DNA of 64,000 nt from Pelistega sp. (lineage in GTDB: Bacteria; Pseudomonadota; Gammaproteobacteria; Burkholderiales; Burkholderiaceae_B). Shown piece by piece: positions 1 to 11,134 of the stretch. Numbering within the stretch: position 1 is the stretch's first letter; every line of letters starts with the position of its first letter. Position numbers and translations under genes: made by a program. The notes under the pieces were generated by a model. That model did not search any database. It was not told the origin of the DNA and worked only from the letters and a program-made list of their open reading frames with translations. Location of the stretch: contig JAUNUI010000008.1 of NCBI GenBank assembly GCA_030538255.1, positions 22,833-86,832 of the forward strand, given 5' to 3'.

Positions 1-438
1 TACTTACAGGTTCAGCGCTTATACTTACAGGCTTCACGCGCAAAGTTATTCAAGCAATACACGCAAAGTAATACACCTTGAAGGCCTATCCTCAATTCCC
101 TCACTCATCTCCCTTAACAAGCTATTAACACAATCAATAAAATGAACGAGCTTAATAACATTAAGCAGATTAGTGAATTGCTAAGTTTATCAACGATTTA
201 GCATAAATTGAGAATACAAGATTTTAACGAAAAAAACCTTGACTATCAAGCGCTTAGCCAAGGTTTTCGCATAATAAAGACATTCTGTGCCCTATTTCAC
301 AACAAAATAAGGCTTAATACAATCAAATCAATGAGTTAAAGTAAACAATCAGACAGCAAAATCACTTTCTAGAACTCTTACAATGGTCGAATGCTGACTT
401 GATACCAACATATTAGACAATATATCCTCTGATATCGC
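1..438. other. Gene-free stretch downstream of cmk
   Basis: No open reading frame here looks real. In related genomes rpsA follows cmk; if it is here too, it begins beyond the left edge. The stretch holds the cmk terminator (separate entry) and a short direct repeat, acttacagg, at about 2-10 and 23-31. The rest is AT-rich sequence without recognisable signals. Confidence 0.6.
229..267 (-). terminator. Rho-independent terminator after cmk
   Basis: Read on the minus strand, AAAACCTTG (267-259) pairs with CAAGGTTTT (241-233) across a 17-nt loop and runs into a T-tract. It lies about 170 bases after the cmk stop and would end the long leftward amino acid biosynthesis run before any rpsA. Confidence 0.7.
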
Positions 439-1095
439 TTACTTAGCTTGCTTGTTCTGCCATAGCTCAAGGACTTTTTGGGTGGTTTCTTCTATGCTTA
501 AATGACTCGAATCAATAATATGGGCATCAGCGGCAGGCTTCAAGGGCGCGACTGGGCGCTCCATATCTTGCTTATCACGTGCCTGCAAGTCTGCTAAAAT
601 CGCCTCAAACTGACCATCTAGCCCTAGATTTTGCAATTGACGATAGCGGCGTTGGGCGCGTTCATTGACGTCAGCCACCAGAAATATCTTTAATGGGGCT
701 TGTGGAAATATTACCGTCCCCATATCACGACCATCCGCAACGAGCCCCGGCTCCTTGGCAAATAAGCGTTGACGCTCTAATAAAGCTTGACGCAAGGCAG
801 GATAGGTCGCCACTTTCGAGGCTAATTTACCGACGGCCTCTTGACGAATCGCCTCAGTCACATCCTCGCCATCAAGAAAGACACATAAATCCTTAAATAC
901 AATCTGCATCTTTAAAGCGAGGTCCGCAATCACCGACTCTTCTGCTTGTGCTAAGCCTGCTTTCAGTGCGGCATAGGCACTCAGGCGATACAAGGCACCT
1001 GAATCAAGAATATCCCAGCCTAATGCTTGAGCGACTTTAGCGCTAATCGTCCCCTTACCTGAAGCACTCGGTCCATCAATCGTAATTACATTCAT
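439..1095 (-). CDS. cmk: Cytidylate kinase
   Basis: Phosphorylates CMP and dCMP with ATP in the cytoplasm, feeding CTP/dCTP pools. The 218-residue protein has the usual length. It starts with the P-loop GPSASGKGT (about residues 8-16), then LDSGALYR in the nucleotide-binding region, the [11 protein letters not shown] motif near residue 120, the arginine-rich RAQRRYRQL lid, and a C-terminal acidic/basic core ([13 protein letters not shown]). Its ATG overlaps the TGA stop of aroA (ATGA), so it is translationally coupled and ends the gyrA-side aromatic gene run. This position after aroA is standard in Burkholderiales. Confidence 0.97.
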   Translation of the reverse strand: MNVITIDGPSASGKGTISAKVAQALGWDILDSGALYRLSAYAALKAGLAQAEESVIADLALKMQIVFKDLCVFLDGEDVTEAIRQEAVGKLASKVATYPALRQALLERQRLFAKEPGLVADGRDMGTVIFPQAPLKIFLVADVNERAQRRYRQLQNLGLDGQFEAILADLQARDKQDMERPVAPLKPAADAHIIDSSHLSIEETTQKVLELWQNKQAK

Positions 1096-2414
1096 GCTAC
1101 TAATCCTTGATAGACACTAAAGTAACGAGGAAATGTCTTAGCCACACAGTCGGGATCCAGAATACGCACCCCAACTGGTCCGAAGGTCGCTAAGGAAAAA
1201 CACATGGCCATACGATGATCATCATAGGTCTCAATTTCTGCTGTCTGCCACTGCTTAGGCGGCTCTACACGTAACCAATCAGGACCTGAACTGACTTGTG
1301 CACCCAATTTACTGAGCTCGGTGTGCATAGCTGCGATGCGATCTGTTTCTTTCACTCGCCAACTGGCAATATTGCGTAAGGTACATGGACCATCCGCATA
1401 TAAGGCCAATACGGCTGCTGTCATCGCCGCATCAGGAATTAAATTAAAATCTCGGTCAAATGCCTTAAGTGGCCGTTGTGCCACATTAAGTCCGCTGACT
1501 TCTACGTAATTATCACCCATGGTAATCTGCGCTCCCATATCAGCTAAGACATCTGCAAACTGAATATCGCCTTGGATACTTTGCGCACCGACGCCCACAA
1601 TCCTCACTGGGCCCTGACCGATAGCTCCAAGCGCCATAAAATAGGAGGCGGAGGAAGCATCCCCTTCAATCTCCAAACTTTCTGGGCTTTGGTAACTCGC
1701 ATCAGCGGCAATCGTAAACTGCTGCCAATTATCGTGTTGCACCTGAACACCAAAACGCGCCATTAAATTCAAAGTAATCGCAATATAGGGCTTTGAAATT
1801 AAATCGCCTTGCACTTCAATCTTCACTTCTTCACCGGTTTTCGCTGCGATCAGCGGTGAAACGAGTAAAAGTGCGGTCAAGAATTGACTGGAAACCGAGC
1901 CATCAATTTTGATGACTTCTTTTACCTCTAATCTCGGCGCAGCAATACGTAAAGGTGGATAGCCTGGATTCTGCTCATAAGCGATCTGACAACCAAAGCT
2001 TAGCAATGCATCAACTAAGTCCCCAATCGGACGCTCATGCATGCGCGGCACACCGTGTAAGCGATAATCACCACCGGTCAAGGCCAAGGCCGCAGTTAAG
2101 GGACGAAAAGCTGTTCCCGCATTGCCAAGGAAGATCTCGGCTTGTTTCACTGGAAACCCCTGCTGTGCGTTCGCTGCCACACCATGAATCCGAACGGCAT
2201 CTTCTGATACTCGGTCAATATGTACGCCAAGCGTCTCTAAGCCTGCTAGCATCACGCGTGTATCATCAGAATCTAAAAGCCCCGTAACTAAGCATGAACC
2301 ATGCGCAATAGCGGCAAGCAATAAAACACGATTAGAAATACTCTTGGACCCAGGTAAAACAATTTCACCTTGAGCCTGATGGCTTTTTGCAAGGTCAATA
2401 AACTCCAGCCTCAT
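1092..2414 (-). CDS. aroA: 3-phosphoshikimate 1-carboxyvinyltransferase (EPSP synthase)
   Basis: Transfers the enolpyruvyl group of PEP to shikimate-3-phosphate, sixth step of the shikimate pathway. The 440 residues include PGSKSISNR (21-29), which binds shikimate-3-phosphate and [13 protein letters not shown] (96-105), the class I signature with Phe where E. coli has Met, HERPIGDL near 127-134, and a C-terminal [13 protein letters not shown] segment with the catalytic Asp. It directly abuts tyrA (the tyrA stop begins at 2415) and overlaps cmk by 4 bases. By the class I motif it would be expected to be glyphosate-sensitive; this is inference from the family, not a measured property. Confidence 0.97.
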   Translation of the reverse strand: MRLEFIDLAKSHQAQGEIVLPGSKSISNRVLLLAAIAHGSCLVTGLLDSDDTRVMLAGLETLGVHIDRVSEDAVRIHGVAANAQQGFPVKQAEIFLGNAGTAFRPLTAALALTGGDYRLHGVPRMHERPIGDLVDALLSFGCQIAYEQNPGYPPLRIAAPRLEVKEVIKIDGSVSSQFLTALLLVSPLIAAKTGEEVKIEVQGDLISKPYIAITLNLMARFGVQVQHDNWQQFTIAADASYQSPESLEIEGDASSASYFMALGAIGQGPVRIVGVGAQSIQGDIQFADVLADMGAQITMGDNYVEVSGLNVAQRPLKAFDRDFNLIPDAAMTAAVLALYADGPCTLRNIASWRVKETDRIAAMHTELSKLGAQVSSGPDWLRVEPPKQWQTAEIETYDDHRMAMCFSLATFGPVGVRILDPDCVAKTFPRYFSVYQGLVA

Positions 2415-3308
2415 TTAATCGTTCTCCTTCCAATTGCGGCGCGCTACAGCCGCCTCTTTTAACCATTCATAGAGTTGTTGTTCATCACCCGCCGACAAGA
2501 GACGGGTTGTGCGATCAAGCTCTTGTTTAAAACCTTCTAATTGGTTGAGCATCGCGGCACGATTACTCATAAAAATATCACGCCACATTTCAGGGGATCC
2601 CGCTGCTATGCGGGTAAAGTCACGAAAACCTGTCCCACCCATGGTCAATGCTTGCCGTCCTGTACTCGTGCTATCCATAAACGACATATAACATGAAGCT
2701 AAGAAATGCGGGAAGTGACTCACGGCGGCAAAAATTTCATCATGATTTTCAGCGCGATCCAATAGCTGCACATGCGCGCCACACTCACGCCAAGCCTGCA
2801 CAATCAAATCAACGTCAGCAGGATTATTCTCAGGCAAAGGTGTCAAAATCACATTACGATTTAAAAACAAATCTAAGCGCGCTGCTGTTGGCCCTGAGGC
2901 ATGCGAACCAGCAATAGGATGACCGGGCACGAACTGACGAATTTTCTCGCCCAAGACTTCACGCGCAACCTGGATGACCCCCGTCTTGGTACTCCCAACA
3001 TCGGTTAAAATCGTACTTTCACGAAGGTGAGGCAACAAGCGCTTTAAGACAGTCGCCAAGGCCTGAACAGGCGTGGCAATCACAATCACATCGGCCTCTT
3101 GAGCCATCTGTTCAAGCTCCACTACCTCATCAATCAAACCCAAATCAATGGCCTTTAACAAGCTTTGTGGATCTCGACCAGCACCCAGGACTTTAGTGGC
3201 TTTCTTCGTATTTTTTAGAATTAAAGAAAAAGATCCACCGATCAGTCCAACACCAATAATGCCCAGTACAGGAATATGCAGGGATGAATTGCTCGTGCCT
3301 AAAATCAC
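2415..3308 (-). CDS. tyrA: Prephenate dehydrogenase
   Basis: NAD(P)-dependent oxidative decarboxylation of prephenate (or arogenate) to the tyrosine precursor. The Rossmann motif GIIGVGLIGG is at residues 16-25; GHPIAGSHASGP and ILTPLPENN are typical of the catalytic domain, and the helical C-terminal half contains the conserved HFPHFLA segment. There is no fused chorismate mutase and no ACT domain, so it is the short proteobacterial form (297 residues). The start overlaps the hisC stop by 4 bases. Feedback control probably rests elsewhere, for example on the pheA ACT domain and on DAHP synthase expression. Confidence 0.95.
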   Translation of the reverse strand: MILGTSNSSLHIPVLGIIGVGLIGGSFSLILKNTKKATKVLGAGRDPQSLLKAIDLGLIDEVVELEQMAQEADVIVIATPVQALATVLKRLLPHLRESTILTDVGSTKTGVIQVAREVLGEKIRQFVPGHPIAGSHASGPTAARLDLFLNRNVILTPLPENNPADVDLIVQAWRECGAHVQLLDRAENHDEIFAAVSHFPHFLASCYMSFMDSTSTGRQALTMGGTGFRDFTRIAAGSPEMWRDIFMSNRAAMLNQLEGFKQELDRTTRLLSAGDEQQLYEWLKEAAVARRNWKEND

Positions 3309-4438
3309 TGCGTCAAAACCTCGGTCAAAGCCTCAATAAAGCGTTGGTTTTCATGCGGCAAACCAATGGATACACGTAAGTGTTCCGGTAAACCATCACC
3401 CACCACAGGTCGCACAATCACACCCTTACGTAAAAGCTCCTGATTCACCACTAAGGCATCAGGTACCTTCACTAAGATAAAGTTACCGTAACTGGGTACA
3501 AATGATAGGCCAAGCTCGGTAAATGCCTGACTCAGCATCTCTTTACCTTGCTTATTTAATTCATAAGTACGTTGTAAAAACTCGGTATCTTGCAATGCGG
3601 CTTGCGCAGCTACTTGAGCAAATGAGTTGACATTAAACGGTTGGCGCACACGATTGAAAAAATCGGTAAGCGCTGGCCGCGCAATCGCAAAGCCAACCCG
3701 AATAGCAGCCAAGCCATAGGCCTTAGAGAAAGTTCTTAGGACCACAAGATTAGGATACTTGTTCACTAAGGCGGCACTATTAAAACGCAGCTCTGGATCT
3801 AAATATTCGTTATAGGCTTCATCGAGCACGACGGTCACCTTGAGACCATATTTTTCAAATACACGTGCCACAAAGTCCTCAATCACCTGCCCTGAGTGGA
3901 AGGTACCTGTAGGATTATTTGGGTTGGCAATAAAGACTAAGCGCGTATCTTCCTCAATCGCCTCGAACATCGCCTCTAAATTATGGCCGAAATTCTTCGC
4001 TGGCACTTGAATATGACGTGCGCCACGCGCCTGTGTAGATAGACGATAAACTACAAATGCATACTGAGAATAGACGCAAGATGTATGCTCATTCAAGAGT
4101 GCTAAGCTGACCAATTCCAATAAATCGTTAGAGCCATTACCTAAGGTAATCCAATCGCTAGCCACACCATAATGCTCACTTAAAGCTTGTTTTAAGGCGA
4201 AACCATTCGCATCAGGATAACGTCCTAAGGCTTGGCGCTCCGAGCCATCTAGTAGACCATGCAATGCTTTCTGCACCTTATCGCTATAGCCTAAGGGGTT
4301 TTCATTCGATGCAAGCTTAATAATCTCATTAGGATCCAAATTAAACTCACGCGCCAAATCTTCAATGGGCTTACCAGCTTGATAAGCTGACATAGCTTGC
4401 ACGGCAGGTGATACAGCATATTGTTTTGCGATTGACAT
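3305..4438 (-). CDS. hisC: Histidinol-phosphate / aromatic aminotransferase
   Basis: PLP-dependent class I/II aminotransferase. KLASNENPLG (41-50) and the PLP-lysine motif TFSKAYGLAAIRVG near residue 235 identify the HisC family; NPNNPTGT and DEAYNEY are the usual PLP contacts. Lying between pheA and tyrA, away from other his genes, it probably transaminates phenylpyruvate and 4-hydroxyphenylpyruvate as well as or instead of imidazole acetol phosphate (inference from context). ATG start, 22 bases after pheA, and a 4-base overlap with tyrA downstream. 377 residues, normal length. Confidence 0.93.
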   Translation of the reverse strand: MSIAKQYAVSPAVQAMSAYQAGKPIEDLAREFNLDPNEIIKLASNENPLGYSDKVQKALHGLLDGSERQALGRYPDANGFALKQALSEHYGVASDWITLGNGSNDLLELVSLALLNEHTSCVYSQYAFVVYRLSTQARGARHIQVPAKNFGHNLEAMFEAIEEDTRLVFIANPNNPTGTFHSGQVIEDFVARVFEKYGLKVTVVLDEAYNEYLDPELRFNSAALVNKYPNLVVLRTFSKAYGLAAIRVGFAIARPALTDFFNRVRQPFNVNSFAQVAAQAALQDTEFLQRTYELNKQGKEMLSQAFTELGLSFVPSYGNFILVKVPDALVVNQELLRKGVIVRPVVGDGLPEHLRVSIGLPHENQRFIEALTEVLTQ

Positions 4439-4460
4439 AATATAACCTTACCTTTATACC

Positions 4461-5549
4461 TTACTGCATTGGGTATGAACCCAAAATTTTGAAAAATGAG
4501 GACTGATCTTCAAGTTCTTTAAGAGCAAGAGCTACCGACTCTTCCTCAATATGACCTAAGATATCCACATAGAAATAATATTCCCATTGTCCTGTACGAG
4601 CAGGTCGCGACTCAAAGCGTGTCATTGACACACCATGTCGAGCAAATGGCGTAATCATATCGAGTACCGCACCGGCTCGATTTGGCACTGCAAAAATTAA
4701 ACTCGTCTGGTCTTGACCACTACGTGCTGTCGCAATCTTACCAATTGCTAAAAAACGCGTTTTATTATTGGCATCATCTTGAATACCTTCAGCCACCACT
4801 TCTAGTTGGTAAATCAATGCCGCAGGCAAGCCAGCAATCGCCGCCACATTCGAATCTAAAGAAGCCAGGCGTGCTGCTTCCGAATTACTCGCCGCCGGTA
4901 CGCGCTCTAGATGCGGATAATTAATACTCAACCATTGATAACATTGTGCTAAAGCCTGAGGATGGCCGTAGATACGATCGACCGAGCTCAGGTCGCCTGT
5001 TTTGTGTAAGAGCGAATGGCGGATTGGAATCGTACGCTCACCATGCACCTTAAGCGTGCTACTTAATAATAAATCCTGAGTTCGATTGACGGCACCTTCG
5101 GTAGAATTCTCAACCGGCACCATGCCCACATCCGCACGTCCCGCTTCAACCGCACGGAAAACCTCGTCAAAAGAGACGCAAGGTAATTTCTGTACAGCGT
5201 GACCATAAAACTCCAAAGCTGCCTGCTCGGAGAATGAGCCCTCAGGTCCTAAATAAGCCACTACCAAACCACGTTCAAGGCCACGGCAAGCAGAAATAAT
5301 TTCTGCCCAGACCGCATGTACGCCTTCTTTAGGGAAAGTCTGTTTAGCATTGAGTTCTTCTAGACGACGAATGATTTGAGCTTCGCGCTCAGGCTTTAAA
5401 ATGCTATCTTGTTGGCCAAACTCATGCTTCACTTCACCCACTTCAATGGCCGCTTGGGCACGTTGATTCAGGAGTTGTAAAATTTGTTCATCAATCGCAT
5501 CAATACGATTGCGTAAAGGTAATAACTTCGCTAATAACTCTTTATCCAT
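4461..5549 (-). CDS. pheA: Bifunctional chorismate mutase / prephenate dehydratase
   Basis: P-protein converting chorismate to prephenate and on to phenylpyruvate. Residues 1-90 are an AroQ-type chorismate mutase ([19 protein letters not shown]). [18 protein letters not shown] opens the prephenate dehydratase domain near residue 100, with the catalytic [10 protein letters not shown]. The C-terminal ACT domain carries NRAGAVLDM and the phenylalanine-binding ESRP motif, so end-product inhibition by Phe is expected. The reading frame extends to a TTG at 5561, but the ATG at 5549 gives the family-typical start [13 protein letters not shown] and overlaps the serC stop by 8 bases, so it is preferred (362 residues). 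Confidence 0.95.
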   Translation of the reverse strand: MDKELLAKLLPLRNRIDAIDEQILQLLNQRAQAAIEVGEVKHEFGQQDSILKPEREAQIIRRLEELNAKQTFPKEGVHAVWAEIISACRGLERGLVVAYLGPEGSFSEQAALEFYGHAVQKLPCVSFDEVFRAVEAGRADVGMVPVENSTEGAVNRTQDLLLSSTLKVHGERTIPIRHSLLHKTGDLSSVDRIYGHPQALAQCYQWLSINYPHLERVPAASNSEAARLASLDSNVAAIAGLPAALIYQLEVVAEGIQDDANNKTRFLAIGKIATARSGQDQTSLIFAVPNRAGAVLDMITPFARHGVSMTRFESRPARTGQWEYYFYVDILGHIEEESVALALKELEDQSSFFKILGSYPMQ

Positions 5550-6678
5550 GCAAGCGCTCAAACTCTTTCAAATAGGCCACTAAGGCGTGAACACCCTCAA
5601 TTGGCATCGCATTATAGATAGAAGCACGCATACCACCGACTGACTTATGCCCTTTCAGAGCAACTAAACCAACCTGTTCAGCACCTTCCAAAAATTTCTT
5701 ATTTAAACTTTCATCATGTAAAACAAATGGGACATTCATGCGTGAACGATAGGCTGCTTGAATACCATTATGATAGAAACCACTTTCATCCAGTGCTGCA
5801 TATAGGGCTTGTGCCTTGGCCTTGTTCGCCTGCTCCATGGCGCTTAGACCACCTTGCTTGAGTAACCACTTAAACACTAAGCCACAGATATAAATACTAT
5901 ACGCAGGCGGCGTATTAAAACGCGAACGCTCTTTGGCGACATTCAAGTAGTCAAAAGCACTTGGACAAATCGCTTGAGCATGACCGAGTAAGTCACGACG
6001 AACAATCACCACCGTCACCCCCGCTGGACCGGCATTCTTCTGGGCACCTGCATAAATTAGACCCGCTTGCGTTACGTCTAAAGGACGCGACAAGAAATGC
6101 GAGGATACGTCTAAGGCAAGTGGTACCTCGGGAGCGCCCAGTGAGGCTGGCGCCGGCGGTTCAGCAATCTCTAAACCACCAATGGTTTCATTAGTGCAGA
6201 TATGTAAGTAAGAGGCCTCAGGATTCACTTGCCAAGTTTCCACGGGTGGTAACCAGCAACCCGCTTGATAGGTTTGGCCTTGAATTTCCTGTGTGCTTTG
6301 ATTACTCGCCACCAGATTAACCTGGCCGTAACGCGCTGCTTCCTTGTAGGATTTAGCAGACCAGATACCCGTCACTAGATAATCAGCTTGATGAGCTGGA
6401 CGTGCATGTAAGAGATTGAGGGGCACAATCGCATTCTCTGCGGTTGCCCCACCTTGCATAAACATCACTGCATAATCATCAGAAATAGTTAGCAAGCGAC
6501 GTAAATCTTCTTCGGCCTCATCACAAATTTGTGTGAACTCAGGTCCGCGATGACTCATCTCCATCACTGACATGCCACTGCCGTGCCAATCTAGCATCTC
6601 TGCAGCAGCTTGTTGTAATACCTCAGTCGGTAATTTAGAGGGGCCCGCAGAAAAATTCCATAATGCTTTATTTGCCAT
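5542..6678 (-). CDS. serC: Phosphoserine aminotransferase
   Basis: Converts 3-phosphohydroxypyruvate to phosphoserine and, in the pyridoxal pathway, makes 4-phosphohydroxythreonine. The 378 residues begin with the characteristic [22 protein letters not shown] and FMQGGAT follow, and [12 protein letters not shown] contains the PLP-binding lysine near residue 207. The ATG is preceded by GTGGAAAT on the minus strand. It sits 138 bases after gyrA and overlaps pheA by 8 bases, the first of a coupled serC-pheA-hisC-tyrA-aroA-cmk series. The serC-pheA-aroA linkage is widely conserved in proteobacteria. Confidence 0.96.
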   Translation of the reverse strand: MANKALWNFSAGPSKLPTEVLQQAAAEMLDWHGSGMSVMEMSHRGPEFTQICDEAEEDLRRLLTISDDYAVMFMQGGATAENAIVPLNLLHARPAHQADYLVTGIWSAKSYKEAARYGQVNLVASNQSTQEIQGQTYQAGCWLPPVETWQVNPEASYLHICTNETIGGLEIAEPPAPASLGAPEVPLALDVSSHFLSRPLDVTQAGLIYAGAQKNAGPAGVTVVIVRRDLLGHAQAICPSAFDYLNVAKERSRFNTPPAYSIYICGLVFKWLLKQGGLSAMEQANKAKAQALYAALDESGFYHNGIQAAYRSRMNVPFVLHDESLNKKFLEGAEQVGLVALKGHKSVGGMRASIYNAMPIEGVHALVAYLKEFERLHG

Positions 6679-6816
6679 ATTTCCACTTCCAATCGAATGG
6701 GCTTACACCGGCCATTCGTCTACATTCTATGATGAGGCTTATTCAGCCCCATCGGTCTATACACCCCTATTTGAGACTGATTTGATCTCAAGCATACGGG
6801 CAGGTTTATATAGCGA

Positions 6817-9516
6817 CTATTCTGCCTCGCCCTCATCGATATCATCTACGTCATCCGCTGATGAATCCGTGCTGTCCTCTGATGCTATTGGCGCCTCTAA
6901 ATCAACACGCTCTTCATCATCAAACTCAGTTTCATCCGCTTCATCTGCATCGGATTCAACCACACGACGAATACCCGAAAGTACCGTGCCTTCATCGACC
7001 TTAATTAAGGTAACGCCTTGCGTTGCACGACCCATTTCACGGACTTGATCAACCTTAGTGCGGACTAAGACGCCGCCTGTGGTGATCAGCATAATCTCAT
7101 CATCAGGTTCAACCAGAACCGCTGCCACAACTTTACCATTACGGTCGCTCGTCTGAATGGCAATCATGCCCTTGGTGCCACGACTATGACGCGTGTACTC
7201 CGCAATCGCCGTACGCTTGCCGAAACCATTCTCAGTACCCGTCAAGACACTCTTAGTTTCATCGCGAGCCACTAACATAGAGATAACGGCTTGACCTTCA
7301 TCCAAGGTCATACCCTTAACACCACGGGCATTGCGCCCCATAGAGCGCACATCAGACTCATCAAACCGAACTGCTTTACCGGCATCAGAGAATAACATCA
7401 CATCACAATGCCCATCGGTAAGATCGGCGCCGATTAAGAAGTCGCCTTCATCTAAGGTCACAGCGATGATGCCTGCTTTACGAGGATTCGAGAAGTCAGA
7501 GAGCGGTGTCTTTTTTACAGTACCTTGAGAGGTCGCCATAAACACATAGCGATCTTCAACAAACTCTTTCACTGGCAAGATAACCGTAATACGCTCACTG
7601 TCCTGTAAATTAAACAGATTAACAATCGGACGGCCACGCGAGTTACGCGTACCTTGTGGCACTTCCCAGACTTTCAACCAATAAACCCGGCCATGATTTG
7701 AGAAGCACAACATGTAATCATGTGTATTGGCAATAAATAAGGTGTCGATCCAATCATCTTCTTTCATCGTGGTCGCTTGCTTGCCACGACCGCCGCGTTT
7801 CTGCGAACGATATTCAGAAAGCGGTTGGCTCTTCACATAACCACTATTCGATAAAGTCACCACCATATCAGTTGGTGTAATCAAATCTTCCGTATCTAAT
7901 TCAGTAGCATTAAATTCAATCGTTGAGCGACGTGCATCTTTCGAGTTAAGCGCGAACTCGTTCTTAATGGCATTCAACTCATCAGAGATAATGCTTGTAA
8001 TACGTTCAGGACGGGCCAAGATATCGATTAAGTCGGCAATTTCTTCCATCACCTCTTTATATTCTTTAACAACCTTATCTTGCTCAAGACCAGTCAAGCG
8101 TTGTAGACGCATCTGTAAGATTTCTTGCGCTTGAATATCACTGAGGCGATAGAGACCATCGCTTTGCAAACCATATTGTGCTGGTAAGCCTTCAGGACGA
8201 TAAGCGGCGCTACCTCCCAGAATATTGCCCTCATCCGCACGGACCAACATCTCACGTACCAATGAAGAATCCCAAGAGCGCTGCATTAATTCTTGACGCG
8301 CAACAGGTGGCGTCGGTGACTCTTTAATGATGCGAATAAATTCATCAATATTCGCTAAGGCAACCGCTAAACCTTCAAGAATATGACCACGGTCACGTGC
8401 TTTACGTAGTTGGAAAATCGTACGACGTGTCACCACTTCACGGCGATGCTGGAGGAAATAATCCACCATCTGCTTGAGATTCAATAAGCGTGGTTGGCCA
8501 TCAACTAAGGCCACCAAGTTCATACCGAAAGTCTCTTGCAACTGAGTGTGTTTAAATAAATTGTTTAACACGACTTCAGGTACTTCACCGCGCTTAAGTT
8601 CAATTACCAAGCGCATACCGTCTTTGTCAGACTCGTCACGAATCGTCGAAATTCCTTCGATACGCTTATCATTGACCAAGTCGGCCATTTTTTCGATCAA
8701 GTTTTTCTTATTCACTTGATAAGGAATTTCATCCACCACAATCGCTTGACGACTGCCCTTCTCAAGGTCTTCAAAGTGGGTGCGCGCACGCATAATCACG
8801 CGACCACGACCAGTACGATAACCTTCACGCACGCCTTGCATACCGTAGATAATACCGCCGGTCGGGAAGTCAGGTGCGGGGATTAACTCAATCAGTTCTT
8901 CCACCGTGCACTCTGGATTGCGCAGGGCATATAAACAGCCATCAATGGTTTCATTTAAATTATGAGGCGGAATATTCGTCGCCATACCAACCGCAATACC
9001 AGAACTACCATTCACTAATAGATTAGGTAGGCGCGCAGGTAGAATCAAAGGCTCTTGCTCACTACCATCATAGTTAGGACCAAAATCAACCGTCTCTTGT
9101 TCAAGATCCGCTAATAATTCATGGGCTATCTTAGCTAGGCGAATCTCGGTATAACGCATCGCCGCAGCACTATCGCCATCAACCGAGCCAAAGTTACCCT
9201 GACCATCAACAAGCATATAGCGTAAAGAGAAGTCTTGAGCCATACGCACAATCGTGTCATAGACCGCTTGGTCGCCGTGCGGGTGGTATTTACCAATGAC
9301 ATCACCCACAATACGGGCTGACTTTTTGTAGGCTTTATTCCAATCGTTATTAAGCTCATGCATCGAAAATAAAACACGACGATGAACTGGTTTTAGACCA
9401 TCTCTGACATCGGGTAAAGCTCGACCAACGATGACACTCATTGCATAGTCTAAATAACTACGACGCATCTCCTCTTCTAACGAAATTGGGAGCGTCTCCT
9501 TAGCAAAGGATTCCAT
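6817..9516 (-). CDS. gyrA: DNA gyrase subunit A
   Basis: Breakage-reunion subunit of the type II topoisomerase that introduces negative supercoils. Numbered from the ATG at 9516 (899 residues), the catalytic tyrosine falls at 122 in [10 protein letters not shown] and the quinolone-contact positions at 83 and 87, matching E. coli numbering exactly; this supports 9516 over the TTG at 9552. Residue 83 is Gln ([10 protein letters not shown]), not the usual Ser or Thr. The GyrA box QKRGGRG near residue 560 starts the DNA-wrapping C-terminal domain. The protein ends in a long acidic tail (many Asp/Glu), common in betaproteobacterial GyrA. It heads the leftward gene run. Confidence 0.97.
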   Translation of the reverse strand: MESFAKETLPISLEEEMRRSYLDYAMSVIVGRALPDVRDGLKPVHRRVLFSMHELNNDWNKAYKKSARIVGDVIGKYHPHGDQAVYDTIVRMAQDFSLRYMLVDGQGNFGSVDGDSAAAMRYTEIRLAKIAHELLADLEQETVDFGPNYDGSEQEPLILPARLPNLLVNGSSGIAVGMATNIPPHNLNETIDGCLYALRNPECTVEELIELIPAPDFPTGGIIYGMQGVREGYRTGRGRVIMRARTHFEDLEKGSRQAIVVDEIPYQVNKKNLIEKMADLVNDKRIEGISTIRDESDKDGMRLVIELKRGEVPEVVLNNLFKHTQLQETFGMNLVALVDGQPRLLNLKQMVDYFLQHRREVVTRRTIFQLRKARDRGHILEGLAVALANIDEFIRIIKESPTPPVARQELMQRSWDSSLVREMLVRADEGNILGGSAAYRPEGLPAQYGLQSDGLYRLSDIQAQEILQMRLQRLTGLEQDKVVKEYKEVMEEIADLIDILARPERITSIISDELNAIKNEFALNSKDARRSTIEFNATELDTEDLITPTDMVVTLSNSGYVKSQPLSEYRSQKRGGRGKQATTMKEDDWIDTLFIANTHDYMLCFSNHGRVYWLKVWEVPQGTRNSRGRPIVNLFNLQDSERITVILPVKEFVEDRYVFMATSQGTVKKTPLSDFSNPRKAGIIAVTLDEGDFLIGADLTDGHCDVMLFSDAGKAVRFDESDVRSMGRNARGVKGMTLDEGQAVISMLVARDETKSVLTGTENGFGKRTAIAEYTRHSRGTKGMIAIQTSDRNGKVVAAVLVEPDDEIMLITTGGVLVRTKVDQVREMGRATQGVTLIKVDEGTVLSGIRRVVESDADEADETEFDDEERVDLEAPIASEDSTDSSADDVDDIDEGEAE

Positions 9517-10189
9517 ATTACTCACTATTATTGATTGATTTGCAGACGTCAAAAACAGCGATAGTCGAATTTTTTAGGGCCCAAACGATCACTGCAGGGA
9601 TCATCTAGGAACACTTAAAAAGGCTTCGGGCTATTTCTTCATGCTAGTTTTTAACACCTGTAAAGTGGATAACACCTTTCGTAGGCGCAAAGTCTAGATT
9701 TTACCATTGTTCACCCCGGGTTTTAATGGCCTACGGCTTTTTAGTGAATTTAACCGCCCTATATACCGCCCCATATTTTAAATCGGCGCAGACCTACAAG
9801 GAAAAGACCACCAAATAAAAAAGCTACTCAATAAAAAACCAGAGCGTTCGACTGAACATAATCAACAAGTCGAGACTGAACATAATCAACAAGCCGACTA
9901 AGCATGTTTGATAACTCGCTTGTTTGCAGATTAACTTGGTTTGTTGCATTTTAGGCACCCTGAATCTTAAGAAAATGCTTTAACTTTACCTACATACATC
10001 TTGTCTTCGTTGTAAAAAAACTCTTTAAATAGGCAATTCACCAATCCCAGATGTGGCTTATACGCAACATATATTGCATAAAAACCACAAATTGGCGTAT
10101 ATCCTTAAAAATCTAGCATTTACTCTCTACAAATGGCAGTGAAATCACTTAATATTTAGTCAAGAACTTGGGAAAGCCGAGCAAAAGTT
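9517..10189. other. Divergent gyrA/ompA intergenic region
   Basis: A long non-coding stretch between leftward gyrA and rightward ompA. No ORF in it looks real. It should contain the gyrA promoter (minus strand) and ends at the clear ompA promoter (separate entry). It also has two copies of AACACCT about 20 bases apart near 9650-9680 and a 24-bp tandem duplication (separate entry). No recognisable RNA gene was found. Confidence 0.5.
9850..9897. repeat. 24-bp tandem duplication
   Basis: Two adjacent 24-base copies, each beginning gactgaacataatcaacaag, differing at one base. They lie in the non-coding gyrA/ompA region. One of many private short tandem repeats in this window. Confidence 0.85.
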
Positions 10190-10218
10190 TTGAAACAAGC
10201 TCAAAGCATTGCTATACT
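10190..10218 (+). promoter_or_regulatory. Promoter of ompA
   Basis: TTGAAA (10190-10195), a 17-base spacer and TATACT (10213-10218) form a near-consensus sigma-70 promoter. The transcript would carry a leader of about 70 bases before a strong ribosome-binding site, GAGGAG (10283-10288), four bases ahead of the ompA ATG. This fits a highly expressed outer membrane protein. Confidence 0.85.
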
Positions 10219-10292
10219 AACCCTGATTTCCATTCTGCGGCGTTAACGCTGCGAGTCAATTTTTTAGCTTATTTAGCTCATCGAGGAGAAAC

Positions 10293-10859
10293 ATGAACAA
10301 GCCCTCTAAATTCGCATTAGCAATCGCCGTTGCTCTATCAGCATCAGCCGGCGTAGCTCAAGCTCAAACAGTAGACAACTGGGTTAGCAACTACGGTCTA
10401 ACTTGGATGAACGGCACTAACGAATACTGCTGGCAAAACAACTTCTGGACACCTGCAACAGCCCTACAAGGTTGCGGTGGTCAGCAAGCTCCAGCTGGCA
10501 TCACAGCTAACAAAGTAACTTTCAACGCCGATACATTCTTCGACTTTGACAAAGCAACTTTGAAACCTGAAGGCCGTAACATTCTTGATCAAGTAGCTGA
10601 CCAAGTTTCTAAATTAAACCTAGAGTCTCTAATCGCTGTTGGTCACACTGACTCAGTTGGTTCTGATGCTTACAACCAACGTCTTTCTGAGCGTCGTGCT
10701 GCATCTGTTAAAAACTACCTAGTTTCTAAAGGTGTTCCAGCTGACCAAATCATCGCTTCTGGTAAAGGTGAATCTGCTCCTGTAGCTTCTAACGCTACTC
10801 GTGAAGGTCGCGCACAAAACCGTCGCGTAGAAATCGAAATCGTAGGTTCACCTAAGTAA
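10293..10859 (+). CDS. ompA: OmpA-family outer membrane protein
   Basis: Exported protein that anchors the outer membrane to peptidoglycan. A signal peptide (residues 1-24) ends with the cleavage-like AQAQT. A short N-terminal region of about 60 residues, rich in Trp, Tyr and Asn and with two Cys (NEYCWQNNFW, LQGCGG), replaces the eight-strand barrel of E. coli OmpA, as in Bordetella-type OmpA. The C-terminal half is an OmpA-like domain: TFFDFDKATLKPEG, GHTDSVGSDAYNQRLSERRA and the diaminopimelate-contact region NRRVEIEI. Strong promoter, strong ribosome-binding site and an immediate terminator indicate a monocistronic, abundant transcript. Confidence 0.93.
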   Translation: MNKPSKFALAIAVALSASAGVAQAQTVDNWVSNYGLTWMNGTNEYCWQNNFWTPATALQGCGGQQAPAGITANKVTFNADTFFDFDKATLKPEGRNILDQVADQVSKLNLESLIAVGHTDSVGSDAYNQRLSERRAASVKNYLVSKGVPADQIIASGKGESAPVASNATREGRAQNRRVEIEIVGSPK

Positions 10860-10895
10860 TTCGATTAGGCGTTAACTGCTTTGTTACGCTAAGTT

Positions 10896-10923
10896 AAAAA
10901 GCCTCCTTCAAGGGGGCTTTTTT
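10896..10923 (+). terminator. Terminator of ompA
   Basis: AAAAAGCCTCC (10896-10906) pairs with GGGGGCTTTTT (10912-10922) over a 5-base loop, followed by T residues. It lies 37 bases after the ompA stop. Confidence 0.92.
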
Positions 10924-11134
10924 ATTGCCTGCGATTTAGACTGGCATGGAAACATTGGACACTTAGGAGTCCAAACCATGACCATATCTATCCCTAGACT
11001 GGTATGGATTAGCCGTATTTAATCCCCAAATTTTCAGTATCTAGTGAATCCGCTGACCTTTTACTTTTACATACATTTTGAAGATATATAGTTAGCTTCA
11101 TCCTATGGTAAACTGAAGCTCTTTATGTTACTTG

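Noticed and set aside
1955-2287. 110-codon plus-strand ORF opposite aroA
   Set aside because: Shadow frame of aroA with no family signature; the minus-strand protein is clearly real.
6572-7048. 158-codon plus-strand ORF spanning serC start and gyrA end
   Set aside because: Ser/Ala-rich shadow of the gyrA acidic tail codons; overlaps two certain genes.
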